Shown: positions 58,466-64,000 of the stretch, piece after piece | Layout: every line of letters begins with the position of its first letter | How positions within the stretch are numbered: position 1 is the first letter of the stretch | The notes under the pieces: generated by a model | The model's input: the letters and a program-made list of their open reading frames with translations, nothing else | Database searches by the model: none | Told to the model about the DNA's origin: nothing | From: Periconia sp. R9002 | Lineage: Eukaryota > Ascomycota > Dothideomycetes > Pleosporales > Periconiaceae | Reading direction: 5' to 3' | DNA: 64,000 nt | NCBI GenBank assembly: GCA_023627715.1 | Contig: JAMAHW010000024.1 | Coordinates: forward strand, 415,715-479,714 | Made by a program: the position numbers and the translations under genes

Positions 58466-58724
58466 ATGCCATCATACCAATACATAATCTCAAAGTCCGT
58501 CCTCCCCCCCATTTCCCTTACCTTACCGCAAATATACTAACACATCCCCTCCCACCAGACGCCTCGACCCGATCTTCGCCATCTCCATCGGCCTCGCGGC
58601 CGCCGCGACGCGTATAAGGAGGGAGGAGTTGGAGAAGGGGAGGGATGTTGGGCAGAGTTTGGACGTGGTGAAGAGGAGGTTGGGGTTGTGGTGGGGTGGG
58701 GAGCGTGGGGTGGGGGGGAAGTAG
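58466..58724 (+). CDS. Nce101-like small membrane protein (non-classical export family)
   Basis: Exons 58466-58494 and 58559-58724 give 64 residues, close to the 53 of yeast Nce101. The layout matches that family: a short tail with Tyr residues, the KRLDPIFAISIGL block (like GKFxDPxLA in yeast) in a single membrane helix of about residues 13-28, then a charged helix RRExLEKGRDVGQSL and a basic end. Yeast NCE101 also carries an intron near its 5' end. The family was linked to export of leaderless proteins; the mechanism is unknown. A model lacking the first exon would start inside the helix. The call rests on a short motif, so it is moderate. Confidence 0.72.
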
Positions 58725-59717
58725 AGAAGAGGTGGATGGGGTATCGAGGGGTATCGAGGGTTTTTTTTCGTGGGTTGGATCAGGGGGTAGTGTATGAGTA
58801 TGTGTTTGTGAATAGAAGGAATTGATGGATGGGATTGGCGTTCTGAGTGTGTGTGCCTAGCGAGATTTTTTTGGATGATTTTGTAAAAAGGAGAGGAGGG
58901 AGGTGGGTGGTTGGTTGGTTATGAAGGATTGGTTGGATTTTTTATACTCCGGGGTGTGGAAAGCGAATCTTTCATGTGTTCAAAATGTTGCATCGTTCTA
59001 TTGGTGTATTTTCTGATTCGGTCTTCCGTAAAATGTATCGGTATATTTTGTGTGAGTTTTGTGACGCGGGAATTGTCTTCATCCCAAAAGGATCTTGATG
59101 TGGTGGAGAGCAGTTATGACGATATGTCCGCAGTGATATTTTATGAGGATGGTTGTTGATCCCTAAAGAGTAGAATGTTGAACAACATGATGGACTGAAG
59201 TTTTGAATCTTTTTGAGCTAGACAGATGGTATATATTGTGTGCATATTTTTGAAGAGCCCTATTTCTCCAGGCATGTATTGTACTTGAATTGAATTGCCG
59301 TCCTAGACTGGTTTGTATATAGCCACGCAGAGGTTGATAGAGAGGCCAACGCAAACTACCTAGATAAATATCAAAGACTGCCAAAACAAGAACCCTTGCC
59401 GTAGATACGTGATAACATGCATTTTCCAATTGACTTATCATTGCTTCCACCATTCGTGCGACATAGCACTGAGAGCTCTAAAGCAGTGCCATTCCCTCAC
59501 ACAAAACCACTAAAAATCAAGGTAAATAAAGAGAAGTATACCCTTGTCGGCACCAAAACAACACTTCTTGCCAAAACGGTCGTTACCTCATCTCCACCCT
59601 GTCCAACCTCACAACACCTCTTCCCGCTTTTCTGGCTCGCTCACTCCAATTCCTCCACCTCACCTCCACACCACACCACCACACTACTCTCACGCTCGCC
59701 TGCCAACATCCGCGACA
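58725..59717. other. Intergenic region
   Basis: 993 bp between two plus-strand genes. The start is G/T-rich (TGGTTGG runs); the last 150 bp are C/A/T-rich with CCAC units and are the probable leader of the secreted-protein gene. No coding feature supported. Confidence 0.5.
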
Positions 59718-60515
59718 ATGAAACTTCTAACTCTCCTCTTCGCCATCAACGGTGCCATCATGTATCCAGTCTTTCGTGCCGCCTTCCACGCGCAGTTCAG
59801 CTCGGCCGCTGCCGTCGTCTACCCGCAAGATGGCCCCCCGCCTGGAGTGGAGACAATGCCAGCTACTCACACGAAGCCGACTGTTCCTTTCACGAGTGCC
59901 TTGGTAAGTCAAGATAATCATGTAGAATATTGGTGATATCGCAGGTTGACGGTACAATTAGGTGGTTCTTTACTCCCAGTCACCCAGCAGGGGCAAGTAC
60001 GACTTCTTCGTGGATGAGCAGGAGCTCATGGACAAGCGTACCAAGGAGGATGCCACGTGCTATGGAACGTAAGATTAACCTTTTGTCTTCTTCGAATCTA
60101 TCGGATGGGAGGTTTAGACGATTCGACGTGCGAGTCGAGAGAGAGAAAGTGCTAATCTATATAGTGGAGATTGGGTGTCTTCCTTCGTCATGCGCGAGTT
60201 CAACACCAAGGTCAAGTTCGGCTGCATTTTGTACAAGTGAGTCAATCCGTCCGCTTCCCCAACAACAGAACTCGCCACTCTGTCGTTCCTATTCCCTTTG
60301 CCGTGCTTTGAGAACTTCGCCGCTGACCAAGGCCCCACTTCCATGCCAAAAGTGGCCCTCAGTGCGACAACTCTTCTGACAAGATCTTGCCTCTGCTCAA
60401 CACCTGCGGCTATCTGAACCTCACCAACTGGGACAAGGTCACTAGGAGCTTCAAGTGCTGGGACGTCGCCAACTTCCATTACGAGGCTCACCAGAATCGC
60501 ACACTTGGCTGCTAA
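59718..60515 (+). CDS. Predicted small secreted cysteine-containing protein (effector-like)
   Basis: Exons 59718-59903, 59980-60068, 60165-60236 and 60332-60515 give 176 residues; all junction phases agree. The N terminus MKLLTLLFAINGA is a signal-peptide-like hydrophobic stretch. After an Ala/Pro/Thr-rich stretch, the C-terminal 90 residues carry six cysteines (89, 112, 127, 141, 158, 176; the last is the C-terminal residue), enough for three disulphides, plus three N-glycosylation sequons (NSS, NLT, NRT) and many aromatic residues. I recognise no domain. Small size, even cysteine count, a likely signal peptide and a position about 1.2 kb from a RIP island are usual traits of fungal secreted effectors, but role is inference only. 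The acceptor at 59979 was preferred over an earlier one at 59944 because it keeps the cysteine-bearing frame. Confidence 0.62.
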
Positions 60516-60814
60516 TCTGGCAGTTGATCGAGGGTAGGGTCTGGTTACTTCCTCAACCATGACTATCTATTGTCCTCGACATCTCTCGGTGTTGATGGAG
60601 AATTTGGCTCTTTGAAAAACGATTCCCACCGGGTTTAGACTCGATGAAGTGGAATCTACTGATGGGGAAGTGAAATGGTTAACGAGGACAAAAGTCACTC
60701 AAGGAATGGGAAACATCCAGGAATCAATTCAAGAACGTCTTGTGACAAAAAAACGCTCCCTCAAACCCCTTCCCTCACCCGTGCCATCCCCCCATCCCCT
60801 TCCCACCACACATC

Positions 60815-61641
60815 TCACTCCACCGTAAAAGACAACTCACACTCCCCCAAAAACTCCGCCCGAAACTCCTCCACCACCTTCCCCCTCCACGCCGCCAACT
60901 CCCTCCCAGCCCGCGTCTTCATCATCCCCGCCAACCTCACCAACTTCTCCTCAAAATGCTCCACCGCCTTCATCATCGTCTCCCCGGGCCTCTTCGCGCC
61001 CGTAAACACAAAACACCGCGCCACGCCCACGGCCCCAATCGCATCCAGCCGGTCCGCGTCCTGCACGATGCCGAGCTCCGGGTACTGCGCGAGGACCGAG
61101 GCGACGGCGTCGGGGTTTTTGACCTCGTGGGAGTAGCTTACATGCTTGACGACGGTTTGCACGCGCGTGGCGAGCGTCGGTGGGACGTTGTTTTGGAGGA
61201 GGATTTGGGAGATTTGGGTGCTTGGGTCGGTGGGGGAGGTGGGGGTGGTGTATTTGTGGTCGCCTACGTCTATAATATCGCATCGAACAATTCAAGTCAG
61301 TTAATCATTCTTAATTTTTTTTTTACCTATGAAATTTCATCACCGTATGACAGATTCTACTCTCTACGTAGAGTGAAGAGCAGAAAAAGGTCCAAATTAC
61401 CATGCAAAAAAGCCGCCAAAAACAAGGCCAGAACATCGTATTCCTTCTGTGGATCTGCCGCTTGCTCGAGGGCTAGGATGCGGTTCGCGTTGGAGACTAC
61501 GCGCAGGATGTGTTGGTAGTCGTGCGAACCGTCGTGCCCCGGAGAAGACATGTATCCATGGACGAAGGTGTTTATGGATTTGATGAGGTCTTTGTGCTCG
61601 GGGGGAATGGGAAGGTTGGGGTAGGGGATTAGGGTTAACAT
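60815..61641 (-). CDS. HD-domain metal-dependent phosphohydrolase
   Basis: Complement of exons 60815-61269 and 61401-61641, 231 residues, similar to bacterial YedJ-like and fungal HD hydrolases. HD proteins bind two metals through a conserved His...HD...Asp set and hydrolyse phosphomonoesters or nucleotides. Visible: the first His in GHDGSHDYQHILRV, the HD doublet rebuilt across the intron (FLHDVGDH), a later His in VVKHVSYSHE, and the Asp in IVQDADRLDAIGAVG. Exact substrate is unknown. It is the last gene before the AT-rich island, and its promoter lies within about 100 bp of the island edge (61642-61745). Confidence 0.85.
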
Positions 61642-62022
61642 TTTTTTTGTGACGGGTTGTCTTTTGGGGGGGAGGTGGTGGTAGTGGGGGAATAGGAGTG
61701 AGTGTGGAGGATTGAAGGTCGAAAGAGGCGGTTTTAGGTTTTTTTTTAATGTTTAGTACTTTAAACAAAAATACTAAGAAAAGTTCTTTTTTTAAATAGA
61801 AAATAGAGTAGAGAAGTGTATTACCTAGTATACTTAGTATATAAAGTTATAAATAGCGGCGCGTACTAAGGAGTTTTTTTATAAGTTTAGATAGAACTAA
61901 ATAGAAAAAGGTATAGTAAATAGTTAAGAGTATAATATTATACTAACTAATAAACTACTATTAATAAAATTCTTTAGTAAGTAGCTAGTTTAGATAAGTA
62001 GCTAGAATTTTATTAAGCTTTT

Positions 62023-62072
62023 TTTTATTAAAGTATTTTCTTCTTTATAATTAATTAGTAAAATTAGTTATA
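62023..62072 (+). repeat. Short direct repeat copy (second at 62258-62309)
   Basis: A run of TTTTATTAAAGTAT followed by CTTTATAATTAATTAGT occurs twice, 235 bp apart, with few changes; part of the degenerate repeat structure of the island. Confidence 0.6.
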
Positions 62073-62099
62073 GTATTAATACTAGTAGGGATTTTAAAG

Positions 62100-62170
62100 T
62101 AATATTTATAGCTAAAATATATATAGGTAACTATTAGTTATATAATTAAGGCTTAGAGGTTAGTATTCTA
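62100..62170 (+). repeat. Direct repeat copy 1 in RIP island
   Basis: About 71 nt from TAATATTTATAGC to TTAGTATTCTA, matching the copy at 62756-62829 with scattered differences and small indels. Confidence 0.75.
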
Positions 62171-62755
62171 GGTTTTCTTAATAAATATTCTAATAAATAT
62201 TAAATATAAGTAAAATTTATAATATTTTATTTTCTATTATACTATTAAAGTATCTTCTTTTTTATTAAAGTATCTTTTTCTTTATAATTAATTAGTGTAA
62301 TTAGTTATATTAGGGTCCTACTTAGGCCTTAAGTAGAATACTAAGTAGTATATAAAGAGAGTAATTAGAAGTATAATATTACATAAACTAAGGGTAGGTA
62401 ATAACTATTAATAGGTATAATATAATATAGATTCTAAAGAATAGATATTAAAAGTAAAGTAGCTTTTTAGTTAAAAAATTAAATTAATAATAAAAACTAT
62501 CTAAGAAGTATAATATATACTTACTATATATTAATAAAATTTCTAAGCTTTATTATTTTATAGCTTTATAGCTCTATCTATATAGAGATAGTAGAGTGTA
62601 GAGTTATAGAGTTATTATATAATCCTCTATTATATATCTATATTATACTACTTATAGTTACTATTAAAATTATACTTACTATAAGTATTAAAAGTAATTC
62701 TATAAAGTATAGCTATAATAAGTTATAATATTAATATTAATTTAAAATCTTATAG

Positions 62756-62829
62756 TAATATCTTTAGCTAGAAATATACTTATAGGTAACTATTAATTAT
62801 ATAATTAAGACTTAGGGGTTAGTATTCTA
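62756..62829 (+). repeat. Direct repeat copy 2 in RIP island
   Basis: Second copy of the 62100-62170 repeat, 656 bp downstream; differences are mainly A/G or T/C. Confidence 0.75.
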
Positions 62830-62836
62830 TTCTATA

Positions 62837-63294
62837 GGCTAGTAAATAGGTAGAAGTTAGGTAGAAATAAGAGTCTTAGTAAGCTAGGTAGAAGTTAGGT
62901 TAGAGTTTTATATAATATAACTCTAATTTAACTTCTACTTAGCTTACTAAAACTCTACCTCTACTTAATAAATTTTAAATATATTAATAACTATATAATA
63001 ATTAAATATATTTACTTTTTCTTAATAGTTACTATAATAATTAACTATAATAAATATATATATATAAGTAAATTATATATATAGCTTATTTATTAAGATA
63101 GATATTAATTAGTAAGACCTATAGGTTTTACTAATATAAATAAGTAGAGGTTAAGTTATATTAGGTAAAACTCTAACTCTAACTTAACTTTTACCTATTA
63201 GTTATATAACTTTTACTTAACCTCTACTTAAGCTTTAACTACCTCTACCTAATCTCTACCTAACTTATAGGTATACTCTACCTATTTACTAGCC
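62837..63294. repeat. Segment bounded by an 18-nt perfect inverted repeat
   Basis: GGCTAGTAAATAGGTAGA at 62837-62854 recurs as its exact reverse complement at 63277-63294, enclosing 458 bp. This could be the ends of a small non-autonomous inverted-repeat element inside the island; target-site duplication is not obvious. Confidence 0.45.
62878..62948. repeat. Imperfect hairpin inside the island
   Basis: Two 30-nt arms (62878-62907 and 62919-62948) pair at 27 of 30 positions around an 11-nt loop; all three mismatches are transitions of the C-to-T type. Confidence 0.7.
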
Positions 63295-63891
63295 TAGTAT
63301 TTTAGTTCTTTTTACTATTTAACTTCTATTATTTAACTTTTATAACTTCTACCTTCTACTAACTATTACTAAATTAATAATACTTTAGTAACTAGTAACT
63401 AGTAACTTAGTATAGATAGTTATTAATACTATAAAAACTCTACTAAGTTACTATATTATTTATTAAATTAAGTAGTTAAATATATAAAAGTATAGGCTTT
63501 TTATTCTATTTTTCTCTAAGTTTTATTACTATTAAAATCTCTACTTACTACTAATAGCTTACTACTTTTAAGACTTCTACCTACTATTAATAGCCTACTA
63601 CTAATAATAAAAATAAACTAGATAAACTATTAAATAAACTAGTAAGCTTAAATAAATAATTAAATAAAAAATATTTTTAGCTAACTTATCTACTATTATT
63701 AATAATAAGTATAAGTATTAGGTACTTTTAATAGTAATAACTACTTAGGTTACTTATACCTAGTGTAAAAAAGTAGATAAAAAGTTATTTATAAAAAGTA
63801 TATAGAAAAAAAGTATATAGAGGTAGAAGTATAGTTATATAATATATTATATAACTATAGGCGTTAAGCTCTAAAAAGCTTAGTATATACA

Positions 63892-63895
<4 letters not shown>

Positions 63896-63926
<31 letters not shown>

Positions 63927-63937
63927 AAAAAAAAAAA
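63896..63937. repeat. Poly-A tract
   Basis: 29 consecutive A residues, one T and 12 more A, near the window end within the RIP island. It may be the tail of a retroposed element or a simple low-complexity run. Confidence 0.8.
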
Positions 63938-64000
63938 TTAATTATTATTTTATATTAATAACAAATAAAATAAAAAATTATTAAAAATAAATTAATTTTT

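Larger units (their letters stand above)
61745..64000. repeat. AT-rich island with RIP signature (degenerate repetitive DNA)
   Basis: About 2.25 kb of A/T-dominated sequence without any open frame of note. CpA and TpG, normally common, are almost absent: in 61921-62520 I count one TG, one CA and no CG, while GC, CT and AG remain frequent. Loss of CpA/TpG with gain of TpA is the hallmark of repeat-induced point mutation, which acts on duplicated DNA during the sexual cycle. Internal direct and inverted repeats survive. CG occurs only in a few islets, for example about 61855-61863. The original element cannot be named. Confidence 0.85.

Noticed and set aside
58911..59159. 82-codon cysteine-containing frame after the NCE101-like gene
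   Set aside because: No ATG at its start, no splice support and AT-rich composition of a 3' flank; unlikely to be a gene.
61745..64000. Telomere or centromere at the window end
   Set aside because: No TTAGGG/CCCTAA arrays are present, and AT-richness with RIP signature is enough to explain the stretch; nothing specific to centromeres can be seen by eye.
1..64000. Secondary-metabolite cluster, CRISPR array or operon structure
   Set aside because: No polyketide synthase, peptide synthetase, terpene cyclase or P450 genes; no regularly spaced repeats; each gene has its own spacer as expected in a eukaryote.

Overview
The window is nuclear DNA of a filamentous ascomycete (Pezizomycotina; a dothideomycete is my guess, not shown). 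The support is: short introns of about 45-110 bp with GTAAGT/GTATGT-like donors in nearly every gene; single-gene transcription units on both strands; fungal-type proteins (Trm9, Rce1, Nha1-type antiporter, Nce101-like protein, Atg8); CT-rich leaders; and a terminal AT-rich block carrying the signature of repeat-induced point mutation (RIP).

Layout. 0-10 kb: EMC7 (+), a flavin 2-hydroxyacid dehydrogenase (-), a RidA-type deaminase (+), the complex I 75/78-kDa subunit (-) and a delta-12-type fatty acid desaturase (-). 10-24 kb: a 2.8-kb spacer, a plasma-membrane Na+/H+ antiporter (+), a Nudix hydrolase with a membrane tail (-), the bifunctional purine enzyme ADE16/17 (+), a second 2.8-kb spacer and RAD23 (-). 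24-38 kb: two unrecognised proteins set among spacers of 2.4-3.0 kb (a four-helix membrane protein with a long disordered tail, and a 1093-residue Pro-rich nuclear-type protein), a 10-N assembly gap, and the spliceosome-associated ESS-2/Bis1 (-). 38-50 kb: TIF6 (-), a Ser-rich membrane protein (-), RCE1 (+), TRM9 (-) and a small orphan membrane protein (+). 50-61.6 kb: M1 aminopeptidase APE2/AAP1 (+), HEM13 (-), ATG8 (+), an NCE101-like gene (+), a six-cysteine secreted-type protein (+) and an HD-domain hydrolase (-). 61.7-64 kb: gene-free RIP island.

The genes are mostly housekeeping and do not form a pathway cluster. They cover respiration and haem (NDUFS1, HEM13, flavin dehydrogenase), lipid and membrane biology (desaturase, EMC7, antiporter), purine synthesis, proteolysis and autophagy (RAD23, APE2, ATG8, RCE1), and RNA or ribosome work (TRM9, TIF6, ESS-2). 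I see no secondary-metabolite cluster, CRISPR array, rRNA or convincing tRNA.

The points most worth following up are: an AUG-less in-frame leader upstream of the aminopeptidase that looks like a mitochondrial presequence; a cysteine-patterned secreted candidate about 1.2 kb from the RIP island; and the island itself, in which CpA, TpG and CpG are almost absent. Exon limits come from reading splice signals, frame and family resemblance, and have not been tested against transcripts.
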